A DNA stretch of 11,292 nucleotides from Clostridiaceae bacterium OM02-2AC. Its GTDB lineage: Bacteria > Bacillota_I > Bacilli_A > Erysipelotrichales > Erysipelotrichaceae. Position numbers and translations under genes: made by a program. Below are positions 1 to 7,100 of the stretch, in pieces. The stretch is from contig QULU01000069.1 in NCBI GenBank assembly GCA_003481775.1, positions 1 through 11,292 of the forward strand, written 5' to 3'. Every line of letters begins with the position of its first letter. The stretch's first letter is position 1. The notes beneath the pieces are model-generated. The model did not search any database. It was not told the origin of the DNA and saw only the letters and a program-made list of their open reading frames with translations.

Positions 1-588
1 TCCCTTGCGCAGGCACGAAAGATCGCAACGGATCTGGTCAACATTCTCCAGCATAAGGAGATGCCGAAAAAGGTACAGGAAGGACTATTGAAAGCGTACG
101 TACGTACACATAAAGGCTATGCGCTAACAGAAGAGATCCGGGAAGATGGCTCCCATCTTCAGGTCCTCTTATATGATGACCTTCCGATAGCAAGAGGAAG
201 CGGCACTGAGCTCCTAAAAACGATAGGGATCGAAGGTGTCACAGTTTCTGATCTGAACGTATACACGAAGGAAGATATGGAGCCTATCCTATCCCGCTAT
301 CACGAATATGTCCAAAAAGAACAGATCGGCGAGATACTGAAGGATCGTTGGGATGAGCGATTAGCTGCGCAAGACCTGGATGAAGACAACTTGGAGGAAA
401 TCATCGATAAAGATGATCTGACGCTGGAGCTATGGAACAAACGAGCAGCACTGGACCCTACATTCCCTTCCCGTCCTGCTTTGAACAGGGAGGACATGCG
501 ATGGATGCAGGAGGAAGCGGACATACAGCTGGAGCGGATACTCGTTACAGAACTGGAGAAAGAGAAGGTGTTGTCCTATGGATCCTGA
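1..588 (+). CDS. 5'-truncated protein of unknown function, C-terminal part
   Basis: The frame is open from base 1 to the stop at 586-588 (195 codons), so the gene starts left of the window. The first in-window ATG (61) follows AAGGAG directly with no spacer, and the 20 codons before it are open and read as ordinary protein, so it is unlikely to be the start. The visible part is acidic and mostly helical. The segment from about base 300 to 420 is very rich in Asp and Glu (for example DLDEDNLEEIIDKDDL), and the last 60 residues look like a charged helix or coiled coil. There is no signal peptide, no membrane segment and no recognisable catalytic motif. Its end overlaps the next gene by 11 bases, which suggests translational coupling. 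It could be the C-terminal tail of a large mobile-element protein, but I do not recognise the family. Confidence 0.75.
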   Translation, partial: SLAQARKIATDLVNILQHKEMPKKVQEGLLKAYVRTHKGYALTEEIREDGSHLQVLLYDDLPIARGSGTELLKTIGIEGVTVSDLNVYTKEDMEPILSRYHEYVQKEQIGEILKDRWDERLAAQDLDEDNLEEIIDKDDLTLELWNKRAALDPTFPSRPALNREDMRWMQEEADIQLERILVTELEKEKVLSYGS

Positions 589-877
589 TAGACTGGAGAA
601 ATTCATGAGGAAGGACCATGCACGAATCTCCGGCTTTCACGGAGTATCGTATACAAAAAGAGTATTACGGCATCTCTTATGGATAACCGTGGGCGTCATC
701 GTACTCATCCTTCTCACGATCATCACACTGCAGTTCCTGTATGATAGTGTACGCCTTGCGACTCTGGTCCTCCTACTGATCATCATTCTTTCCATAGCGT
801 TTCTACTATATCGAAGGATGAGAAAAGCAAAACAAAGAAAAAAGATGAAGAAAATCGTAGATAGGCAGAACAGGTAA
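578..877 (+). CDS. small two-helix membrane protein, unknown function
   Basis: This 99-aa protein starts inside the previous gene (11-base overlap), with GAGAAGG a few bases upstream of the ATG. Residues 1-31 are polar and basic. Two strongly hydrophobic segments follow at about 32-54 and 59-78, separated by a very short turn (YDSVR), and the tail from 79 to 99 is highly basic (KAKQRKKMKK). The charge pattern predicts a helical hairpin with both ends in the cytoplasm. No family is recognised. The overlap with the upstream frame suggests the two products are made together, and a small membrane partner for a cytoplasmic protein is possible but only inferred. A candidate promoter begins 5 bases after its stop, so transcription probably restarts there. 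Confidence 0.7.
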   Translation: MDPDRLEKFMRKDHARISGFHGVSYTKRVLRHLLWITVGVIVLILLTIITLQFLYDSVRLATLVLLLIIILSIAFLLYRRMRKAKQRKKMKKIVDRQNR

Positions 878-881
878 ACAC

Positions 882-910
882 TTGTCATTGAACTTCTACT
901 ATAGTAGAAT
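882..910 (+). promoter_or_regulatory. candidate sigma-A promoter
   Basis: TTGTCA (882-887) and TAGAAT (905-910) each match the -35/-10 consensus at 5 of 6 positions and are separated by exactly 17 bases. The site lies in the gap after the two-helix membrane gene and about 90 bases before the next start at 1001. It would drive the 1001, 1364 and 2454 genes as one unit. A perfect palindrome overlaps its -10 box, which favours a regulated promoter. Confidence 0.55.
894..909. promoter_or_regulatory. 16-bp palindrome overlapping the -10 box (putative operator)
   Basis: TTCTACTATAGTAGAA is a perfect even-length palindrome. One mismatch further out, AA/TT pairs extend the symmetry (891-892 with 911-912). 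It fills the spacer and covers most of the TAGAAT box of the candidate promoter, the usual place for a repressor dimer to block RNA polymerase. The cognate regulator is not in this window, and I could not assign the site to a known repressor family. Confidence 0.45.
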
Positions 911-937
911 TTAGTTGGCCAAGAGTGTCTGAACCTG

Positions 938-956
938 ACCTGGCAACTTGCCAGGT
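938..956. repeat. intercistronic 19-bp palindrome, copy 1
   Basis: ACCTGGCAACTTGCCAGGT has two perfect 9-bp arms around a central C. It lies downstream of the candidate promoter and ends 44 bases before the start at 1001, so it would be in the 5' untranslated mRNA. As RNA it would form a GC-rich stem of 7-8 bp with a 3-5 base loop. No U-tract follows, so it is not an intrinsic terminator. Further copies lie at 1268 and 2398. Confidence 0.85.
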
Positions 957-1000
957 ACAGGAGAGTACAGCGATAGATAGAAAGAGGAAAGGAAGATGCA

Positions 1001-1240
1001 ATGAGTAGAAGAGACGTGCAGCTGCAACAGATGCGAGAGCAGCGACTGGTAGAAACGACCAGCAGAATCTACGCATCGACTGTAGCAGAGGTATTATTTG
1101 AGACAGGCTTACCAAAGGAAGATATCGAATATGTGCTTTCTCAAGTCATGAGTAAAGCGGAGGATCTTTCAAAAGGTTATATCGACGTAGATACGTATGT
1201 GGAATCAGTAGAAGAAAAAACAGGAATCACTTTGAAGTGA
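1001..1240 (+). CDS. small helical protein, unknown function
   Basis: This 79-aa protein begins MSRRDVQLQQ and has a purine-rich ribosome site (GAGGAAAGG, 984-992) upstream. An ATG at 995 is ruled out because it meets a stop at its third codon. The sequence predicts three or four helices: a Gln/Arg/Glu-rich N-terminal helix (about 5-35), then an acidic part (PKEDIEYVLSQVMSKAEDL), and a short C-terminal segment ending EEKTGITLK. There is no Cys, no signal peptide and no membrane segment. It is the first gene after the candidate promoter and is flanked by palindrome copies 1 and 2. A regulatory or adaptor role is conceivable, but I do not recognise a family. Confidence 0.65.
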   Translation: MSRRDVQLQQMREQRLVETTSRIYASTVAEVLFETGLPKEDIEYVLSQVMSKAEDLSKGYIDVDTYVESVEEKTGITLK

Positions 1241-1267
1241 CCCGATATAAAGTAGAAAAAATCAGTT

Positions 1268-1286
1268 ACCTGGCAAGTTGCCATGT
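1268..1286. repeat. intercistronic 19-bp palindrome, copy 2 (one mismatch)
   Basis: ACCTGGCAAGTTGCCATGT differs from copies 1 and 3 at one base in the right arm (T in place of G), and has central G rather than the C of copy 1. It lies 28 bases after the stop of the 79-aa gene and 77 bases before the HAD gene. No T-run follows. The mismatch leaves most of the stem intact. Confidence 0.8.
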
Positions 1287-1313
1287 AGGAGAAGATAGAG
1301 GTATTTTATTAAA

Positions 1314-1361
1314 ATGAATACACTCAATGAGACATCGATCGAGCATGGTTTGGAGGTGTAG
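1314..1361 (+). CDS. possible 15-codon upstream ORF before the HAD gene
   Basis: An ATG at 1314 opens a 15-residue frame (MNTLNETSIEHGLEV) whose stop TAG (1359-1361) lies two bases before the ATG of the HAD gene. Its last codons, gag and gtg, are part of that gene's Shine-Dalgarno site. Ribosomes finishing here would be placed to restart on the HAD frame. Its own ribosome site is weak (GAGG about 14 bases upstream), so chance occurrence is quite possible. Confidence 0.2.
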   Translation: MNTLNETSIEHGLEV

Positions 1362-1363
1362 AT

Positions 1364-2395
1364 ATGTCAATATATAGATCGAAACAGTTCTGTAAGGAAG
1401 ATGGGGACGACATCCGGAAGGAAAGAAGCGTCATATTCTTAGATATCGACGGTGTACTGCAGCCGACTCGTAATGAGCGAAGATTCCGTCACCACATGGA
1501 AGAAACAGCACAGTTCCTACGTGAAAAATATGATGATGAGATCTATCTAAGCCTGGATCGTTATGATGTAGCTGCCGTTTACTACGATTGGGACCTTGCC
1601 GCTGTCGGTATCCTAAAGAAGCTCATCGAGGAGACTTGCAGCGAAGTGATCGTACACTCTTCCTGGATATATGGTAAATCGATCGAACAGTTGAAGGCGT
1701 TATTCCGGATCCATGATCTGGATGTCTTCATAACGGGGATCGCGGAGTCTCCGGATAGAAACAAAGAGAAAGCGATACAAAAATATCTGGAAGAGAATCC
1801 GGATGTGAGCAATCATATCGTGATCGACGACGACTTTTTCGTTTTCATCAAATTTGGAGAACATGGCTGTTGGACGCGCGAATTCATGAATACGAAGGAT
1901 TATGATTACTGCAAAAAGTTACTTTCTAGTAATCATCATTTTGAATATGAACAGGAAGACAAGATATCAAAGATCACTGTATCGCAGATCCATCGAAGCG
2001 ATCCGGACGATCTGGTGGGAAATGTGAAATACAAGATCACAGAATATGAGAAGGACGGAAAAGTTCAGAAAATAGCTCTCTTCTGTATCAATTTGAAGCG
2101 TTACTATGACACCATAAATGACTACAGCCTTATCCTGAATCATATCGTAAGCTATCTCTATGAGCAGGATATCGATGCGCTGATAACCAGTTACCAGGAA
2201 GAAATGGATGGACGATGCAGATTATTACGGAGCTATAGTATCCCTAGACATCCTCAATGTGAGGGAAAAAGAGAATATGAATCTGTGTTTTTGGTATCTT
2301 TAGGCTATAACAAGGGATACGATTATTTAAAGAACGCCTCAGAAGATTTACCAGACATACTAAAATCGTTGAAAGAAGAAACTAGATGGATGTAA
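1364..2395 (+). CDS. HAD-superfamily phosphatase-like protein with an unknown C-terminal domain
   Basis: This 343-aa cytoplasmic protein has GGAGGTG 5 bases before the ATG. Residues about 20-165 carry all four HAD motifs: motif I FLDIDGV (nucleophile Asp27, acid/base Asp29), motif II VIVHSSW (Ser99/Ser100), a motif III lysine in RNKEKAIQKY (Lys134 or Lys136), and motif IV IVIDDDFF (Asp155-Asp157). The spacing and the SSW signature resemble the small HAD domains found fused to RNA-repair proteins, known for phosphate removal from nucleic-acid ends. That substrate is inference. Residues about 190-343 form a second domain with mixed strands and helices that I do not recognise. It lies between palindrome copies 2 and 3, probably in one transcript with the genes at 1001 and 2454. 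A nucleic-acid or small-molecule phosphatase is most likely. Confidence 0.75.
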   Translation: MSIYRSKQFCKEDGDDIRKERSVIFLDIDGVLQPTRNERRFRHHMEETAQFLREKYDDEIYLSLDRYDVAAVYYDWDLAAVGILKKLIEETCSEVIVHSSWIYGKSIEQLKALFRIHDLDVFITGIAESPDRNKEKAIQKYLEENPDVSNHIVIDDDFFVFIKFGEHGCWTREFMNTKDYDYCKKLLSSNHHFEYEQEDKISKITVSQIHRSDPDDLVGNVKYKITEYEKDGKVQKIALFCINLKRYYDTINDYSLILNHIVSYLYEQDIDALITSYQEEMDGRCRLLRSYSIPRHPQCEGKREYESVFLVSLGYNKGYDYLKNASEDLPDILKSLKEETRWM

Positions 2396-2397
2396 TA

Positions 2398-2416
2398 ACC
2401 TGGCAAGTTGCCAGGT
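2398..2416. repeat. intercistronic 19-bp palindrome, copy 3
   Basis: ACCTGGCAAGTTGCCAGGT is perfect over both 9-bp arms, with central G. It begins 2 bases after the stop codon of the HAD gene and ends 37 bases before the start at 2454. As in copies 1 and 2, a purine-rich tract (AGAGGATAG) follows and there is no U-run. Confidence 0.85.
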
Positions 2417-2453
2417 AAGCAGAGGATAGCGGCAGAACCGTATGGAGGAAAAT

Positions 2454-2918
2454 ATGACTGTAAATGAAATTGTATTGTTATGTGGAATCCACATGCGCCC
2501 CTTTCTAAAAAGTGATGAATACATCATCGAACGAAGTGAAATCGAAGATTTCGATAAGGCACTGGAACATCTTTTAAGGGAAGATCTAGTGAGATATGAA
2601 GATATCGACTATGGAGCAGTCACAAGCACGATCAGTAGTATCCTTGAAGGATTAGATGTAAAAGATGCTGTAGATGATACAAAGCATATCATAAATAGTC
2701 TTGGAGGTATAATGCTATTCAACTATATCCCTACTGAAAAAGGATTGGCAGTTGTGAGAGAATTCGAACATTTGAAACAATATGTGATGTATCCAAAGCT
2801 GCCTAAAGGAATGACGCTGGAAAAATACCAGGAAGCATATGAAAAAGAAGAAGAAAAATTCAAACGTGAATTCATAAAAAAATATTTCAAAAGACTGAAT
2901 AAAAAAACAGAACAGTAA
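2454..2918 (+). CDS. cytoplasmic protein of unknown function, possible winged-helix fold
   Basis: I place the start at 2454 rather than the in-frame ATG at 2442. GGAGG (2444-2448) is 5 bases before 2454, while 2442 has only AGAGGA about 16 bases upstream. The product is 154 aa, beginning MTVNEIVLLCGI. Residues about 25-50 (helices, LLREDLVRYED) and about 88-102 (LFNYIPTEKGLAVVREF) have the look of a winged-helix module, where a T-x-K/E-G wing precedes the last helix. The central part is acidic and helical. The tail (about 120-154) is a Lys/Glu-rich helix. No enzyme motif is seen. It is the last of the genes preceded by the palindrome, and the lipoprotein gene follows after 34 bases. The DNA-binding idea is weak and based on pattern only. 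Confidence 0.65.
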   Translation: MTVNEIVLLCGIHMRPFLKSDEYIIERSEIEDFDKALEHLLREDLVRYEDIDYGAVTSTISSILEGLDVKDAVDDTKHIINSLGGIMLFNYIPTEKGLAVVREFEHLKQYVMYPKLPKGMTLEKYQEAYEKEEEKFKREFIKKYFKRLNKKTEQ

Positions 2919-2952
2919 AAATTCTAAATGGGTGATAAGGAGGATTTAGAGC

Positions 2953-3894
2953 ATGAAGAAACTATTAAGCATGATAGCAGTGGCAGCATTGATATTGACG
3001 GGCTGTGCCAAAGAGCTGCAGGTCAAAACGACCGAGAGTCTGACTGTAGAGTATGGTGATAAGCTGGATAACGATAAACTATATGACGCAAAGGAGTCAG
3101 ATGAGAATGTCAAAGTCGACAAGGTTTCCGGATATGACGCAAAGAAAGTCGGAGGACAGACGCTGAAAGTCACATTCAGTGATGGAGATAAGAGCATAGA
3201 AAAAGAAATCAAGATCACGGTCCATGATACGAAGAAACCGGAAATCGTACTGAAAAAGGATAAAATCACGATTACAGCTGGAGACAAGCTGAATCTTAAG
3301 GATAATGTGAAATCCGTAAAGGATCCAGTTGACGGTGACCTGAAGTACAGTGACAAGGAAATTAAAAAATCCGGATATACGATTGACAAAGGAAAGCTTA
3401 ACGTGAAGAAGACTGGAACATACAAGGTAAAAGTGAAAGCTTATGATGCGAATGGGAATACAACAGATAAGACATTTGATGTTGTTGTGAAGAAAAAGGC
3501 TGAAAAGAAAACGACTACTGAACAGAGCTCCGAGGCCATAGCTTCTCAGAACAATAACACTGGTCAGCAGACACAGTCAGCTTCCCCTTCCTCACCTGCA
3601 CAGTCCAATCAAAATTCAGGATCCAATGGACAGAGTGGTACGGCATCAGGAGGGTCATCTTCTGGAAATTCCGGAATCTCCAAACCAGCAGAAATACAGA
3701 AACCTCAAAGTTGTACAATTCCAAGTACAGAATATGGGTATGGAGGTATAATATTTAAGACAGAAGCGGAAGCAAAAGCATTTGGTGAAAAAATGGAATC
3801 TGATCCTGCTAATAAAATAATGGGTTTTTTCTATGGACCAATGTATGATACTTGTAATAATATCGTTGGCTATGCCGTTGATTTCGAGTATTGA
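2953..3894 (+). CDS. surface lipoprotein with Ig-like domains and a Cys-pair C-terminal domain
   Basis: This 313-aa protein has TAAGGAGGA (2936-2944) 8 bases before the ATG. The N-terminus is a lipoprotein signal: MKK, a hydrophobic stretch, then lipobox LTGC with the lipidated Cys at 18. Two all-beta Ig-like modules follow at about 20-91 and 92-180. The second, with KPEIVLKKDKITITAG, an inner D-x-V-D-G-D and a final YDANGN, matches the DUF5011/Cry22-like Ig pattern. Residues about 181-250 are a low-complexity Ser/Gln/Asn/Gly linker of the kind that spans the cell wall. The last 60 residues form a compact domain (YGYGGIIFKTEAEAKAF, ending VGYAVDFEY) with two cysteines, Cys254 and Cys301, that could form a disulfide. 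It is tethered outside the membrane and probably binds or spaces something at the cell surface. A terminator follows. It may work with the adjacent adhesin, but only position suggests this. Confidence 0.8.
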   Translation: MKKLLSMIAVAALILTGCAKELQVKTTESLTVEYGDKLDNDKLYDAKESDENVKVDKVSGYDAKKVGGQTLKVTFSDGDKSIEKEIKITVHDTKKPEIVLKKDKITITAGDKLNLKDNVKSVKDPVDGDLKYSDKEIKKSGYTIDKGKLNVKKTGTYKVKVKAYDANGNTTDKTFDVVVKKKAEKKTTTEQSSEAIASQNNNTGQQTQSASPSSPAQSNQNSGSNGQSGTASGGSSSGNSGISKPAEIQKPQSCTIPSTEYGYGGIIFKTEAEAKAFGEKMESDPANKIMGFFYGPMYDTCNNIVGYAVDFEY

Positions 3895-3910
3895 AAATGA
3901 AAAAGATAGG

Positions 3911-3932
3911 AGGCGGGATTTCCTGCCTTTTT
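3911..3932 (+). terminator. intrinsic terminator after the lipoprotein gene
   Basis: AGGCGGG (3911-3917) and CCTGCCT (3922-3928) form a 7-bp stem with one G-U pair and an ATTT loop, followed by a run of Ts to 3932. It begins 17 bases after the lipoprotein stop and separates that gene from the adhesin leader. Confidence 0.65.
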
Positions 3933-3959
3933 AGATGCTCTTAAATATGAGGTGAAAAG

Positions 3960-3989
3960 ATGAATTATTATAAGTGTGCACCACCATAA
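3960..3989 (+). CDS. putative 9-codon leader peptide ending Pro-Pro-stop
   Basis: ATG at 3960 is preceded by GAGGTG (3949-3954) with a 5-base spacer, a better ribosome site than many real genes here. It encodes MNYYKCAPP and stops at 3987-3989. It lies between the lipoprotein terminator and a second terminator-like hairpin (4058-4082) in the 5' leader of the adhesin gene. Proline residues at the very C-terminus are known to slow translation termination, so ribosome stalling here could affect folding of the RNA downstream. Whether it is translated or regulatory is inference. A chance SD-ATG cannot be excluded. Confidence 0.4.
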   Translation: MNYYKCAPP

Positions 3990-4024
3990 AGGAGTCACGC
4001 CCAAAATAAATGAAAGGTTGTATC

Positions 4025-4099
4025 TGTACAGTCGTACATAACATCCTATATTTAAACAAGATCGGTAAGAGCCGGTCTTTTTCTATTTTAGACTGTACA
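4025..4099 (+). promoter_or_regulatory. leader RNA with a long-range inverted repeat before the adhesin gene
   Basis: TGTACAGTC (4025-4033) is the exact reverse complement of GACTGTACA (4091-4099), which ends 3 bases before the adhesin ribosome site. The left arm can instead form a local hairpin with GTACA at 4034-4038. The long pairing would enclose the 4058-4082 terminator-like hairpin in a three-way structure. I see no obvious antiterminator that excludes the terminator, and no match to a riboswitch consensus I know, including c-di-GMP types. Confidence 0.35.
4058..4082 (+). terminator. terminator-like hairpin inside the adhesin leader (possible attenuator)
   Basis: AAGATCGG (4058-4065) pairs with CCGGTCTT (4072-4079) through one U-G pair, with a 6-base loop, and a five-T run follows (4078-4082). 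It lies 21 bases before the adhesin Shine-Dalgarno site and downstream of the 3960 leader peptide. No promoter is evident between it and the adhesin start, so transcription must pass through it. That makes it a candidate conditional terminator. Confidence 0.55.
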
Positions 4100-4114
4100 A
4101 GGAAAGGAGATTTT

Positions 4115-7100
4115 ATGAAACGATACAAAGAAATCAAAAAGAAGATTCTTACTTATCTAGCGGTTTTCTTTATGATTATATCAAATCTATCAATGCCGCA
4201 AACCATAAAGGCCGCAAAACCAGAAGTGAAATTGGCAAAAAAAATAGCCTACAGCTTTCAGGTAACCGATAAGGACGGGCACATGGTATGGGCAAATGAT
4301 ACTGAACACATCTACGCAGATGGTGAAGTTGCCTTTTGTGTTCAACCGGGACAGTTGGTGAATGAAAATGCCAACTATTCAGTATCTGAATTTGCACGAT
4401 CAGAAAGAAACAAAATTGAAAGAATAGCATATGTCGGCTGGCAACTATCTGATAAGACAGATGAGGACTATCTAGCTACACAGTTTTTAATTTGGGAAGC
4501 ACTTGGTGCTACGATCAATAGCACTTCCTATTCCGGATATGAAGCTAAAAAAACTAATATTCAAAAGCAAATCGATACTTTGTTTAGTAAAAAGCCGTCA
4601 TTTAATGGCACGGATGAAACTATCAAAGTTGGACAATCAATCACATTGACTGATACAAATGGCGTATTTTCCTATTATTTTCTAACTTCTAAAAGTGAAG
4701 GAATCACCGTATCAAAAAGTGGAAATAAGCTGACTATCACTGCTTCCAGTAATGCTCCAGAAAATGCTACAGTGAAATATCAGTTAATAAAAGAAGAATG
4801 TGTAGGTACTACAATGCTTTACACTTCTACTGCTTCACAAGATGTTGTAACTGCAAAACAAACTGACCCTAGAAGCATTGCTATCAATCTTGATATTGAA
4901 AAATACGGCTCTTTGAAGATCACAAAACAGGATGAAGATGGGACTATAGTTCCGAACACTTCCTTCAAAGTATCCAAGAATGCAGATATGTCCTCCCCTG
5001 TTGGAACCTATACGACTGGTTCCGATGGTACTGTAACCGTCAATGACCTATTACCACAGAAATATTATGTGCGAGAGACTGCAGTCCCTAGTCATCTGGT
5101 ACTCGACAGTACCATCCATGAAGTGACTGTCGAAGCTAATCAGACGACGAACTATACCGCTCGTAATAACTGGGTAAAGGGTAAGGTACAGCTGCGTAAA
5201 ATCGACCCTGTTTCCGGAAAGCAGGTCGCAGGTGCTACCTATGCCATCTACAACGACAAAGGACAAGAGCTGGAACGTCTTGTTACAAAGGCAACCGGCT
5301 ATGTAGAATCTGGTTATTTGAGATTTGGTGAGTACACAGTCCGAGAGGTCATCGCTCCATCAGGATATATCTTAAACAAGACCTCCTACCCTGTTACGAT
5401 TGCTACTAATGAGCAAAAAATCACGGTCACCGGCGAAGATGAAAGACAGTCAGGTCGTTTAGAAATCACAAAAGAAGATAGTGTCACCGGCTCGGCCGCA
5501 CAGGGCGAAGCTACTTTAAAAGGCGCTGTATATGAACTGAAGGCAAAAGAAAATATTCTGGATCCTGCAGATCAATCAGTCAAATATGCGAAAGGTGCGC
5601 TGGTTGCCACCCTGACGACGGATGCCAATGCAAAAGCGTCTGTAAGTAATCTTTACTTAGGTAAATATACTCTTCAGGAAAAGACGCCAAGTACCGGTTA
5701 TACATTAGATCCTACTGCTTATGATGTATCCATTGATTATGCAGGTCAAAGTGTTGAAGTCGTGACGAAAAAGCAAACAGTCAAGGAACGTGTCAAGGCG
5801 CAAGCATTCCAGATCATCAAGGCTTCCGATAACGGTGGTGGTGAGATGGATAATCTTGCCGGTGTCGAGTTCACGATCAAAGCAAAGAAAGATATCGATG
5901 CATATGGAAGCTGGGAGAAAGCTCCGGTTGCGAAGAATGCGCAGGGCAAGACCGCAGCCATCATGGTCACGGACAAGAATGGCTATGCGTTATCGGATGA
6001 ATTGCCGTATGGTACTTATGTGGTTCGTGAAACCAAAGTGCCGGCAGACCATTATCGGGTCCCGGATTTTACTGTTGTGATTTCCGAAGACAGCCGTGAT
6101 CCGCAGCCGTGGAGGATCTTCAACGATGAAAAGTTCCGTGCTGTCATCAAGATGGTGAAGGAGGATGCGGAGACCGGTAAGACCGTTGCTCTTGCGGGAG
6201 CGACCTTCAAGATCAGAAACTTGAAAACGAACGAATATGTAGGTTACTGGGATTGGAATCCTACTCCGGAATATATTACGGAATGGACGACAGATGGATC
6301 CGGTACGGTCATGACAGGCAAAGAGCTGGATCCGGGAGAATACCAAGTGGAGGAGATCACGGCACCGAATGGCTATGTCCTGAACATCGCACCTGTCAAA
6401 TTCAAGGTGTCGAGCAACACTGCCTATGAGACATTACCGGATGGAACCACGCCGGTCATTACGGTAGTGAAACAGGATACCTCCGTCAAAGGCAAGGTGA
6501 ATGTCCAAAAGCTCGGAGAGGTCCTGACCTCTGTGAAGACCGACAGACTGGGAAACAAGCATTTCGCCTATACGGAAGCCGGTATAGCCGATGCAGTATA
6601 TGAGATCACTGCCGCTGAAGACATCCTGGATCCGGCGGCTGATGGAACGATCTTATACGAAAAAGGCGCTCTCGTAGATACTGTTACAACGGCAAAGGAT
6701 GGCCTAGGAACGTCGAAACTACTTCCGTTAGGCAAATATAAGGTGACAGAGAAAACAGCTCCGGACGGCTTCGTTCTGCACGGTGCATCACAGGAAGTAG
6801 AACTGACATATAAAGATCAGAACACCTCGATCGTATTCGATGATTCCAGCTTCACGAATGAGCGTCAGAAGGTAGAATTGTCTGTCCTGAAGGAAGACGC
6901 AGATACTTCGACTCCACTCTCCGGTGCACTCTTTGGTCTATATGCAAAAACGGATATCCTAGACGCTGCAGGGAATGTCGTGGTAAAAGCAGATGAGCTC
7001 ATCTATCAGACTGATTCCGGTGAAGATGGTATCGCTGCATTCGATGTAGATTTACCGTTATCTGAATATTATGCCAAAGAGCTGAAAGCACCGATCGGAT

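Noticed and set aside
61..63. ATG as the start of the first gene
   Set aside because: AAGGAG abuts it with no spacer and the frame is open to base 1, so the real start lies outside the window.
938..2416. The three palindromes as intrinsic terminators or as -35 boxes (TTGCCA)
   Set aside because: No U-tract follows any copy, and no acceptable -10 box lies about 17 bases after TTGCCA at copies 1 and 3.
2442..2453. Upstream in-frame ATG for the 154-aa gene
   Set aside because: These bases contain the GGAGG that serves the ATG at 2454, and no SD fits 2442.
2946..3425. 159-aa minus-strand frame opposite the lipoprotein
   Set aside because: It is a Ser/Phe/Leu-rich antisense shadow of the Lys/Asp-rich lipoprotein codons, and the sense gene has an SD and a lipobox.
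3933..4057. c-di-GMP or other known riboswitch before the adhesin
   Set aside because: I looked for the conserved cores I know and found none. Only the leader peptide and simple inverted repeats are visible.
4010..4114. Upstream in-frame ATG for the adhesin
   Set aside because: Its nearest SD is about 15 bases away. The extra 35 residues are translated through a terminator hairpin and would bury the signal peptide. The start at 4115 has an ideal SD and a proper signal sequence.
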